A stretch of DNA of 64,000 nucleotides, from positions 5,544,200-5,608,199 of the forward strand of contig NC_091372.1 in assembly GCF_038502225.1 (NCBI RefSeq), written 5' to 3'. Source of the stretch: Cherax quadricarinatus (taxonomy: Eukaryota; Arthropoda; Malacostraca; Decapoda; Parastacidae). Below are positions 21,001-31,918 of the stretch, piece by piece. Each line of letters begins with the position of its first letter. Position 1 is the stretch's first letter. The position numbers and the translations under genes were made by a program. The notes beneath the pieces are model-generated. The model was not told the origin of the DNA and made no database searches. It saw only the letters and a program-made list of their open reading frames with translations.

Positions 21001-24000
21001 TTGCAACCCTGGGTGTGACCCAGTGACTCTTACAACCCTGGGTGTGTGACCCAGTGACTCTTACAACCCTGGGTGTATGACCCAGTGGCTCTTACAACCC
21101 TGGGTGTGTGACCCAGTGGCTCTTACAACCCTGGGTGTGTGACCCAGTGGCTCTTACAACCCTGGGTGTGTGACCCAGTGACTCTTACAATCCTGGGTGT
21201 GTGACCCAGTGGCTCTTACAACCCTGGGAGTGTGACCCAGTGGCTCTTACAACCCTAGGTGTGTGACCCAGTGACTCTTACAACCCTGGGTGTGTGACCC
21301 AGTGGCTCTTGCAACCCTGGGTGTGACCCAGTGACTCTTACAACCCTGGGTGTGTGACCCAGTGACTCTTACAACCCTGGGTGTATGACCCAGTGGCTCT
21401 TACAACCCTGGGTGTGTGACCCAGTGGCTCTTACAACCCTGGGTGTGTGACCCAGTGACTCTTACAACCCTGAGTGTGACCCAGTGACTCTTACAACCCT
21501 GGGTGTGTGACCCAGTGGCTCTTACAACCCTGGGTGTGTGACCCAGTGACTTACAACCCTGGGTGTGTGACCCAGTGACTCTTACAACCCTGGGTGTGTG
21601 ACTTAGTGACTTACAACCCTGGGTGTGTGACCCAGTGACTCTTACAACCCTAGGTGTGTGACCCAGTGACTCTTACAACCCTAGGTGTGTGACCCAGTGA
21701 CTTACAACCCTGGGAGTGTGACCCAGTGACTTACAACCCTGGGAGTGTGACCCAGTGACTTACAACCCTGGGAGTGTGACCCAGTGACTTACAACCCTGG
21801 GAGTGTGACCCAGTGACTTACAACCCTGGGAGTGTGACCCAGTGACTTACAACCCTGGGTGTGACACCCAGTGACTTACAACCCTGAGTGTGTGACCCAG
21901 TGACTCTTACAACCCTGCGAGTGTGATACAGTGACTTACAACCCTGGGAATGTGACCCAGTGACTTACAACCCTGGGAGTGTGACCCAGTGACTTACAAC
22001 CCTGGGAGTGTGGCCCAGTGACTTGCAACCCTGGGAGTGTGACCCAGTGACTTACAACCCTGGGAGTGTGACCCAGTGACTTACAACCCTGGGAGTGTGA
22101 CCCAGTGACTTACAACCCTGGGTGTGACACCCAGTGACTCTTACAACCCTGGGTGTGTGGCCCAGTGACTTACAACCCTGGGAGTGTGACCCAGTGACTT
22201 ACAATCCTGGGAGTGTGACCCAGTGACTTACAACCCTGGGAGTGTGACCCAGTGACTTACAACCCTGGGAGTGTGACCCAGCGACTTACAACCCTGGGAG
22301 TGTGACCCAGTGACTTACAACCCTGGGAGTGTGACCCAGTGACTTTCAACCCTGGGAGTGTGACCCAGTGACTTTCAACCCTGGGAGTGTAACCCAGTGA
22401 CTTACAACCCTGGGAGTGTGACCCAGTGACTTACAACCCTGGGAGTGTGACCCAGTGACTTTCAACCCTGGGAGTGTGACCCACTGACTTACAACCCTGG
22501 GAGTGTGACCCAGTGACTTACAACCCTGGGAGTGTGACCCAGTGACTTTCAACCCTGGGAGTGTGACCCAGTGACTTACAACCCTGGGAGTGTGACCCAG
22601 TGACTTTCAACCCTGGGAGTGTGACCCAGTGACTTACAACCCTGGGAGTGTGACCCAGTGACTTACAACCCTGGGAGTGTGACCCAGTGACTTACAACCC
22701 TGGGAGTGTGACCCAGTGACTTACAACCCTGGGAGTGTGACCCAGTGACTTTCAACCCTGGGAGTGTGACCCAGTGACTTACAACCCTGGGAGTGTGACC
22801 CAGTGACTTACAACCCTGGGAGTGTGACCCAGTGACTTTCAACCCTGGGAGTGTGACCCAGTGACTTACAACCCTGGGAGTGTGACCCAGTGACTTACAA
22901 CCCTGGGAGTGTGACCCAGTGATTTTCAACCCTGGGAGTGTGACCCAGTGATTTTCAACCCTGGGAGTGTGACCCAGTGACTTACAACCCTGGGAGTGTG
23001 ACCCAGTGACTTTCAACCCTGGGAGTGTGACCGAGTGACTTACAACCCTGGGAGTGTGACCCAGTGACTTTCAACCCTGGGAGTGTGACCCAGTGACTTA
23101 CAACCCTGGGAGTGTGACCCAGTGACTTACAACCCTGGGAGTGTGACCCAGTGGCTCTTAAAACCCTGGGTGTGTGACCCAGTGACTCTTACAACCCTGG
23201 GTGTGACCCAGTGGCTCTTACAACCCTGGGTGTGTGACCCAGTAGCTCTTACAACCCTGGGTGTGTGACCCAGTGACTCTTACAACCCTGGGTGTGTGAT
23301 CAAGTGACTTACAACCCTGGGTGTGTGACCCAGTGGCTCTTACAACCCTGGGTGTGTGACCCAGTGGCTCTTACAACCCTGGGTGTGACCCAGTGACTCT
23401 TACAATCCTGGGTGTGTGACCCAGTGGCTCTTACAACCCTGGGAGTGTGACCCAGTGGCTCTTACAACCCTAGGTGTGTGACCCAGTGACTCTTACAACC
23501 CTGGGTGTGTGACCCAGTGGCTCTTGCAACCCTGGGTGTGACCCAGTGACTCTTACAACCCTGGGTGTGTGACCCAGTGACTCTTACAACCCTGGGTGTA
23601 TGACCCAGTGGCTCTTACAACCCTGGGTGTGTGACCCAGTGGCTCTTACAACCCTGGGTGTGTGACCCAGTGGCTCTTACAACCCTGGGTGTGTGACCCA
23701 GTGACTCTTACAATCCTGGGTGTGTGACCCAGTGGCTCTTACAACCCTGGGAGTGTGACCCAGTGGCTCTTACAACCCTAGGTGTGTGACCCAGTGACTC
23801 TTACAACCCTGGGTGTGTGACCCAGTGGCTCTTGCAACCCTGGGTGTGACCCAGTGACTCTTACAACCCTGGGTGTGTGACCCAGTGACTCTTACAACCC
23901 TGGGTGTATGACCCAGTGGCTCTTACAACCCTGGGTGTGTGACCCAGTGGCTCTTACAACCCTGGGTGTGTGACCCAGTGACTCTTACAACCCTGAGTGT

Positions 24001-25877
24001 GACCCAGTGACTCTTACAACCCTGGGTGTGTGACCCAGTGGCTCTTACAACCCTGGGTGTGTGACCCAGTGACTTACAACCCTGGGTGTGTGACCCAGTG
24101 ACTCTTACAACCCTGGGTGTGTGACTTAGTGACTTACAACCCTGGGTGTGTGACCCAGTGACTCTTACAACCCTAGGTGTGTGACCCAGTGACTCTTACA
24201 ACCCTAGGTGTGTGACCCAGTGACTTACAACCCTGGGAGTGTGACCCAGTGACTTACAACCCTGGGAGTGTGACCCAGTGACTTACAACCCTGGGAGTGT
24301 GACCCAGTGACTTACAACCCTGGGAGTGTGACCCAGTGACTTACAACCCTGGGAGTGTGACCCAGTGACTTACAACCCTGGGTGTGACACCCAGTGACTT
24401 ACAACCCTGAGTGTGTGACCCAGTGACTCTTACAACCCTGCGAGTGTGATACAGTGACTTACAACCCTGGGAATGTGACCCAGTGACTTACAACCCTGGG
24501 AGTGTGACCCAGTGACTTACAACCCTGGGAGTGTGGCCCAGTGACTTGCAACCCTGGGAGTGTGACCCAGTGACTTACAACCCTGGGAGTGTGACCCAGT
24601 GACTTACAACCCTGGGAGTGTGACCCAGTGACTTACAACCCTGGGTGTGACACCCAGTGACTCTTACAACCCTGGGTGTGTGGCCCAGTGACTTACAACC
24701 CTGGGAGTGTGACCCAGTGACTTACAATCCTGGGAGTGTGACCCAGTGACTTACAACCCTGGGAGTGTGACCCAGTGACTTACAACACTGCGAGTGTGAC
24801 CCAGTGACTTACAACACTGCGAGTGTGACCCAGTGACTTACAACCCTGGGAGTGTGACCCAGTGACTTACAACCCTGGGAGTGTGACCCAGTGACTTACA
24901 ACCCTGGGAGTGTGACCCAGCGACTTACAACCCTGGGAGTGTGACCCAGTGACTTACAACCCTGGGAGTGTGACCCAGTGACTTTCAACCCTGGGAGTGT
25001 GACCCAGTGACTTTCAACCCTGGGAGTGTAACCCAGTGACTTACAACCCTGGGAGTGTGACCCAGTGACTTACAACCCTGGGAGTGTGACCCAGTGACTT
25101 TCAACCCTGGGAGTGTGACCCACTGACTTACAACCCTGGGAGTGTGACCCAGTGACTTACAACCCTGGGAGTGTGACCCAGTGACTTTCAACCCTGGGAG
25201 TGTGACCCAGTGACTTACAACCCTGGGAGTGTGACCCAGTGACTTTCAACCCTGGGAGTGTGACCCAGTGACTTACAACCCTGGGAGTGTGACCCAGTGA
25301 CTTACAACCCTGGGAGTGTGACCCAGTGACTTACAACCCTGGGAGTGTGACCCAGTGACTTACAACCCTGGGAGTGTGACCCAGTGACTTACAACCCTGG
25401 GAGTGTGACCCAGTGACTTACAACCCTGGGAGTGTGACCCAGTGACTTACAACCCTGGGAGTGTGACCCAGTGACTTACAACCCTGGGAGTGTGACCCAG
25501 TGACTTACAACCCTGGGAGTGTGACCCAGTGACTTACAACCCTGGGAGTGTGACCCAGTGAGTTTCAACCCTGGGAGTGTGACCCAGTGATTTTCAACCC
25601 TGGGAGTGTGACCCAGTGACTTACAACCCTGGGAGTGTGACCCAGTGACTTACAACCCTGGGAGTGTGACCCAGTGACTTACAACCCTGGGAGTGTGACC
25701 CAGTGACTTACAACCCTGGGAGTGTGACCCAGTGACTTACAACCCTGGGAGTGTGACCCAGTGACTTACAACCCTGGGAGTGTGACCCAGTGACTTACAA
25801 CCCTGGGAGTGTGACCCAGTGACTTACAACCCTGGGAGTGTGACCCAGTGACTTACAACCCTGGGAGTGTGACCCAG
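18034..25877. repeat. 31/29-bp satellite, 7.8 kb (family SD)
   Basis: The core word is TTACAACCCTGGGTGTGTGA. Four blocks are visible. 18034 to about 21700 is mostly 31-bp units with CTCTTACAACCC, plus shorter versions lacking TG or CTC. 21700-23150 is mostly 29-bp units with CTGGGAGTGTGACCC. 23150-24230 returns to 31-bp units, and 24230-25877 is 29-bp again. Rare variants recur at fixed distances, showing kilobase-scale duplications. Minus-strand frames (for example 22346-22552 and 24985-25191) are identical by-products. Confidence 0.97.
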
Positions 25878-26026
25878 CAGTGAACAAGTAATGGATGAAG
25901 GCATTGTTTACAGCAGTCATGGCTGCCGGCCCAAGCGTGAGGGAAGCCTTCCAGATCGATCGATAGATCAATCTCTCTTTCTCTCTCTTTCACACAAGAC
26001 AGTTTCGGTAACCTTTCAAAAGGTTT

Positions 26027-27155
26027 GCCAGTCAACGAAACTAATAAAGATAGTCAGGAGAGTAGTAAAGCACTTGGAGATTAACGGGATCATAAACAGT
26101 AACCAGCATGGGTTCAGACATAACAAATCGTGTCTTATTAACCTTTTGGAATTCTATGACAAAGTAACTGAAGTGAAACACGAGAGAGAGGGTTGGGTGG
26201 GATGCATATTCTTAGACTGCAAGAAGACTTGATGTTGTCTCACACCAGACTGACGCATAAAACTTGGTGTAGGCAGGAATCGGGGAAGGTACTCTGGTGG
26301 ATCAAAGAGTATCTCAGAGGAAGGAAGCAGAGTGAGTGTCCAGGAAGAGACGTCAAAATGGGGAAGTGTAACAAGCGGGGTGCCACAAGGATCGGTATTA
26401 GGGCCAGTACTGCTTCTGGTGTATGTGAATAGTGTTCCAGATGGAACTGAATCAAATGTATCCCTGTCTGCTGATGATATAAAACTGATGAGAAGAATAA
26501 AACAGAGATGGATAGGGAAAGGTTGCAAATGGATCTGGACAAGCTACAAGATTGATCAGCAAGTGGTTGCTTGAATTCAACCCCAGAAAATGCAAGGTCA
26601 TGAAGATCAGGAAGAAAACAGAAGACCGGACACGGTGTACAGTCAGGGGACAGAGGTATCAGATCTCACTCCAAGAGAAAGACTCAGGGTTAAGCATAAT
26701 GCCGAGAATTTCGCAGCAAGTTCACATCAACCAAATAACGTCTACATCTAATGCTCGTCTGGCAAATCTAAGAGCGGCCATCAGGAATCTCAACAGGAAG
26801 TCTTTCCGGGTATTTTATACAACATATGTCAGGCTCATCTTGGAGTAAACAGCACCGATATGGAACTTGTTAGGTAAAAGAACCTCCTGGAGAGCGAAAC
26901 GTTGCTACAATAAAATGTCACATTAGTTGCACTTGTGTCCTTTTACCTAACATATTGTGAGTAATTCTAGCAAGATTATACAGCATGGAACTTACACCAG
27001 AAGAAGCATGTTAAAAAACTGGAGAAAGTGTAGAAGTAACAAAGCTAAAGCAGTATGAGCTCTGAGGAGAAGCTAATAGAACTGAAGCTAAGAACAGTGG
27101 AGGATAGAATAACCCGGGTAAATATAACATACAAAATACTCAGACATCAAGGCAC
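26027..27155 (+). pseudogene. LINE RT relic (family L-B), interrupted
   Basis: Plus-strand fragments in several frames match the LINE at 47105-48897. They include NQHGFRHNKSCL, LEFYDKVTEV, GCIFLDCKK, VTSGVPQGSVLGPVLLLVYVN, LSADDIKLMRRI (the catalytic motif, usually FADD), LEFNPRKCKVMKI and RLANLRAAIR. The segment around the expected AFDTVPH block is deleted and there are stops and frameshifts. A 116-bp foldback is inserted at 26869. The relic resumes at 26994 and fades near 27155. It is 5' truncated at the satellite edge. Confidence 0.85.
26869..26984 (+). mobile_element. foldback insertion (family F2) in the LINE
   Basis: It starts GTTAGGTAAAAG and later contains CTTTTACCTAAC, a perfect 12-bp inverted repeat. 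It then ends with ATTGTGAGTAATTCTAG, the family 3' end. It contains GAGAGCGAAACGTTGC and AATAAA. It is flanked by ATGGAACTT at 26860-26868 and 26985-26993, a 9-bp target duplication. Confidence 0.8.
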
Positions 27156-27411
27156 GTCCCCTTCCCTATCCTGTCGTGCAGGTGAGACGTAGGCTCATGG
27201 TCACGTGGTTTGTGTTTACATATAGTGTAGGGGTGACATACGTACAGGTGAACACACCTGCCCTCACCATCAATCGCTACATACCCAGTGTTTACCTTGT
27301 ATTTGTTTACCGTGCCCTAGTGTCGTGTTTGTCCTGGGTACCATCACTCCACTATCTTGGTTTAGAAGTCTCCCCAACAAATATTTTACTTATGCCTCTC
27401 AATACCCTTAA
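27156..27411. other. single-copy interval, no gene seen
   Basis: An open frame at 27176-27424 has no recognisable domain; not called. Confidence 0.35.
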
Positions 27412-27425
27412 CAAGGTACAGTAAT

Positions 27426-27520
27426 CAAACCATACCCCCGGCCGGGATTGAACCCGCGGTCATAGAGTCTCAAAACTCCAGCCCGTCGCGTTAGCCACTA
27501 GCCATTACGATTTCTTGAGT
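27426..27520 (-). mobile_element. SINE-1 copy, 95 bp, with an inverted end
   Basis: The minus strand reads CTAGTGGCTAACGCGACGGG, GAGTTTTGAGACTC, and a B-box-like GCGGGTTCAATCCCGG. The right end (27502-27520) is tail sequence in the opposite orientation. The flanks carry the 14-bp duplication CAAGGTACAGTAAT (27412-27425 and 27521-27534). Confidence 0.8.
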
Positions 27521-27534
27521 CAAGGTACAGTAAT

Positions 27535-27860
27535 GACTTACTCAGGGAGATGAGAAAAAAAGTTCCCTTTCCCAAGGTAGACTAAAATATTTCAGCATCA
27601 TCCTGGAGCAGTGTGCAAGTGTTTACTTAAGTTCAGAGGTAGATATCTTCAATGAACCACTTCAGTGATATTTAAGAGGCTCTGCTGAGAGGAGTGATCA
27701 ATGTATATGCTTTTAGAATATACTTCAGTCGTTATTTTAGGGATTATGGTATTGCTGATGTTAGTACACAAGTCAAATGACCCGTGTGCACGTACATTCT
27801 TCGACCCGAGGTCAACAAACCCCTATTTTACTGGCCCACACAACTCACCTGCTGATAGAT
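27535..27860. other. single-copy interval, no gene seen
   Basis: Nothing recognised; the open frame running into the GGT array is not convincing. Confidence 0.35.
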
Positions 27861-28235
27861 GTGGTGGTATTGTTGTTGTTGGTGGTGGTGGTAGTGTTGT
27901 TGTTAACAGTGGTGATGGTAGTGGTGGTGGTGGTATTGGTAGTGTTGGTGTTAACAGTGGTGGTAGTGTTGGTGGTGGTAGTGTTGGTGTTAATAGTGGT
28001 GGTGGTAGTGTTCGTGTTAGTGGTGGTGGTAGTGTTCGTGTTAGTGGTGGTGGTAGTGTTCGTGTTAGTGGTGGTGGTAGTGTTGGTGTTAGTGGTGGTG
28101 GTAGTGTTGGTGTTAGTGGTGGTGGTAGTGTTCGTGTTAGTGGTGGTGGTAGTGTTGGTGTTAGTGGTGGTGGTAGTGTTGGTGTTAGTGGTGGTGGTAG
28201 TGTTGGTGTAAGTTGTGGTGTTAATAATGGTGGTA
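27861..28235. repeat. 24-bp GGT-rich minisatellite
   Basis: Units of about 24 bp around GGTGGTGGTAGTGTTGGTG, with TGTTCGTG variants. The left part is less regular. All frames stay open because the period is a multiple of 3. Confidence 0.93.
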
Positions 28236-28339
28236 GTGGTGCAACAATATATATACGAGGAATTACCCACACATCTTGCTGTCTTTTAACAGAAAAATTG
28301 ACAAGTTCTCCAGTTCAATTCCGGGTTGACCAGACTATG

Positions 28340-28460
28340 GTGTCAACGCTTTATTGTGTGTTGCTGGCACCAAGAGTCTGATTGATGAGGTCATCAACCA
28401 GGTCTGGTCTAAAACCTGGACGTGAGGCAATGACCCCATCCCCCTCCTTGGAATGGAATA
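28340..28460 (+). repeat. dispersed repeat fragment (family DR)
   Basis: CACCAAGAGTCTGATTGATG, TCATCAACCAGGTCTGG and AAAACCTGGACGTGAGG match the fragment at 5850-5945. Confidence 0.55.
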
Positions 28461-28607
28461 CAGGTAGGTAAGGTGACATAAACCTATAAACACGTACATC
28501 TTAAACCAAATAAGCAAATTTAAACACCTGCTGCAACACATCTGGCAACGCGGTGAACAAGGAACACTAGAAAACGTTTAATTGTGCAGGAGTATGACTG
28601 GTGTTCT

Positions 28608-31600
28608 GAGAACTGCTGGCCTGGTGACGCCAGAGAACTGCTGGCTTGGTGACGCCAGATAACTGCTGGCTTGGTGACGCCAGAGAACTGCTGGCCTGGT
28701 GACGCCAGAGAACTGCTGGCTTGGTGACGCCAGAGAACTGTTGGCCTGGTGACGCCTGAGAACTGCTGGCCTGGTGACGCCAGAGAACTGTTGGCCTGGT
28801 GACGCCAGAGAACTGCTGGCTTGGTGACGCCAGAGAACTGTTGGCCTGGTGACGCCAGAGAACTGCTGGCTTGGTGACGCCAGAGAACTGTTGGCCTGGT
28901 GACGCCAGAGAACTGCTGGCTTGGTGACGCCAGAGAACTGCTGGCTTGGTGACGCCAGAGAACTGCTGGCCTGGTGACGCCAGAGAACTGCTGGCTTGGT
29001 GACGCCAGAGAACTGCTGGCCTGGTGACGCCAGAGAACTGCTGGCTTGGTGACGCCAGAGAACTGCTGGCCTGGTGACGCCAGAGAACTGCTGGCCTGGT
29101 GACGCCAGAGAACTGCTGGCTTGGTGACGCCAGAGAACTGCTGGCATGGTGACGCCAGAGAACTGCTGGCCTGGTGACGCCAGAGAACTGCTGGCTTGGT
29201 GACGCCAGAGAACTGCTGGCTTGGTGACGCCAGAGAACTGCTGGCCTGGTGACGCCAGAGAACTGCTGGCCTGGTGACGCCAGAGAACTGTTGGCCTGGT
29301 GACGCCTGAGAACTGCTGGCCTGGTGACGCCAGAGAACTGCTGGCCTGGTGACGCCAGAGAACTGCTGGCCTGGTGACGCCAGAGAACTGCTGGCCTGGT
29401 GACGCCAGAGAACTGTTGGCCTGGTGACGCCTGAGAACTGCTGGCCTGGTGACGCCAGAGAACTGCTGGCCTGGTGACGCCAGAGAACTGCTGGCCTGGT
29501 GACGCCAGAGAACTGCTGGCCTGGTGACGCTAGAGAACTGCTGGCCTGGTGACGCCTGAGAACTGCTGGCCTGGTGACGCCAGAGAACTGCTGGTTTGGT
29601 GACGCCAGAGAACTGCTGGCCTGGTGACGCCAGAGAACTGCTGGCCAGGTGACGCCAGAGAACTGCTGGCCTGGTGACGCCAGAGAACTGTTGGCCTGGT
29701 GACGCCTGAGAACTGCTGGCCTGGTGACGCCAGAGAACTGCTGGCCTGGTGACGCCAGAGAACTGCTGGCCTGGTGACGCCAGAGAACTGCTGGCCTGGT
29801 GACGCCAGAGAACTGCTGGCCTGGTGACGCCTGAGAACTGCTGGCCTGGTGACGCCAGAGAACTGCTGGCTTGGTGACGCCAGAGAACTGCTGGCCTGGT
29901 GACGCCAGAGAACTGCTGGCCTGGTGACGCCAGAGAACTGCTGGCCTGGTGACGCCAGAGAACTGCTGGCCTGGTGACGCCAGAGAACTGCTGGCCTGGT
30001 GACGCCAGAGAACTGCTGGCCTGGTGACGCCAGAGAACTGCTGGCCTGGTGACGCCAGAGAACTGCTGGCCTGGTGACGCCAGAGAACTGCTGGCCTGGT
30101 GACGCCAGAGAACTGTAGGCCTGGTGACGCCAGAGAACTGCTGGCCTGGTGACGCCAGAGAACTGCTGGCCTGGTGACGCCAGAGAACTGCTGGCCTGGT
30201 GACGCCAGAGAACTGTTGGCCTGGTGACGCCAGAGAACTGCTGGCATGGTGACGCCAGAGAACTGCTGGCCTGATGACGCCAGAGAACTGCTGGCCTGGT
30301 GACGCCAGAGAACTGCTGGCCTGGTGACGCCAGAGAACTGTTGGCCTGGTGACGCCAGAGAACTGCTGGCCTGGTGACGCCAGAGAACTGCTGGCCTGGT
30401 GACGCCAGAGAACTGCTGGCCTGGTGACGCCAGAGAACTGTTGGCCTGGTGACGCCAGAGAACTGCTGGCCTGGTGACGCCAGAGAACTGCTGGCCTGGT
30501 GACGCCAGAGAACTGCTGGCCTGGTGACGCCAGAGAACTGCTGGCCTGGTGACGCCAGAGAACTGCTGGCCTGGTGACGCCAGAGAACTGCTGGCCTGGT
30601 GACGCCAGAGAACTGGTGGCCTGGTGACGCCAGAGAACTGTTGGCCTGGTGACGCCAGAGAACTGCTGGCCTGGTGACGCCAGAGAACTGCTGGCCTGGT
30701 GACGCCAGAGAACTGTTGGCCTGGTGACGCCAGAGAACTGCTGGCCTGGTGACGCCAGAGAACTGCTGGCCTGGTGACGCCAGAGAACTGCTGGCCTGGT
30801 GACGCCAGAGAACTGTTAACCTGGTGACGCCAGAGAACTGCTGGCCTGGTGACGCCAGAGAACTGCTGGCCTGGTGACGCCAGAGAACTGCTGGCCTGGT
30901 GACGCCAGAGAACTGCTGGCCTGGTGACGCCAGAGAACTGTTGGCCTGGTGACGCCAGAGAACTGCTGGCCTGGTGACGCCAGAGAACTGCTGGCCTGGT
31001 GACGCCAGAGAACTGCTGGCCTGGTGACGCCAGAGAACTGCTGGCCTGGTGACGCCAGAGAACTGTTGGCCTGGTGACGCCAGAGAACTGCTGGCCTGGT
31101 GACGCCAGAGAACTGCTGGCCTGGTGACGCCAGAGAACTGCTGGCCTGGTGACGCCAGAGAACTGCTGGCCTGGTGACGCCAGATAACTGCTGGCCTGGT
31201 GACGCTAGAGAACTGCTGGCCTGGTGACGCCAGAGAACTGCTGGCCTGGTGACGCCAGAGAACTGCTGGCCTGGTGACGCCAGAGAACTGTTGGCCTGGT
31301 GACGCCAGAGAACTGCTGGCCTGGTGACGCCAGAGAACTGCTGGCCTGGTGACGCCAGAGAACTGCTGGCTTGGTGACGCCAGAGAACTGCTGGCCTGGT
31401 GATGCCAGAGAACTGCTGGCCTGGTGACGCCAGAGAACTGCTGGCTTGGTGACGCCAGAGAACTGCTGGCCTGGTGACGCCAGAGAACTGCTGGCCTGGT
31501 GACGCCAGAGAACTGCTGGCTTGGTGACGCCAGAGAACTAACTGCTGGCCTGGTGACGCCAGAGATCTGCTGGCTTGGTGACGCCAGAGAACTGCTGGCT

Positions 31601-31749
31601 TGGTGACGCCAGAGAACTAACTGTTGGCCTGGTGACGCCAGAGAACTGCTGGCTTGGTGACGCCAGAGAACTGCTGGCTTGGTGACGCCAGAGAACTGCT
31701 GGCTTGGTGACGCCAGAGAACTAACTGCTGGCCTGGTGACGCCAGAGAA
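28608..31749. repeat. 25-bp satellite, about 125 copies
   Basis: The unit is CTGGCCTGGTGACGCCAG plus AGAACTG. CTGGC and GCCAG at the ends of the first part can form a hairpin. Variants are CTTGG for CCTGG, TTGGCC for CTGGCC and GCCTGAG for GCCAGAG. They are frequent in the left third and rarer in the middle. Near 31540-31730 some units are lengthened by AACT. Minus-strand frames of up to 745 codons are open only because the unit has no stop in them. Confidence 0.97.
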
Positions 31750-31866
31750 GTTAACACCTAGGTTCATGCCTCACAACACTAGTATTGTAAGGTTACCTAA
31801 AACCTGCACATAAGACAGGATGTAGAACACAGTAGATGGTGAGTGAAGCAACTCTTACAAGTGAAC

Positions 31867-31918
31867 ACTTTATTATTATTATTATGTTTATTATTATTAT
31901 TATTATTATTATTATTCT
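31867..31918. repeat. (ATT)n microsatellite
   Basis: TTATTATTA run with one TATG interruption, directly abutting the 20-bp array. Confidence 0.95.

Noticed and set aside
27861..28235. G-quadruplex cluster
   Set aside because: The strand is GGT-rich but lacks runs of three or more G, so evidence is weak.
27701..28381. Gly/Val/Ser-rich protein
   Set aside because: Translation of a GGT-rich 24-bp minisatellite, open in several frames.
28520..31767. Minus-strand frames of 575 and 745 codons
   Set aside because: 25-bp satellite read in all three frames; no unique N- or C-terminal domain.
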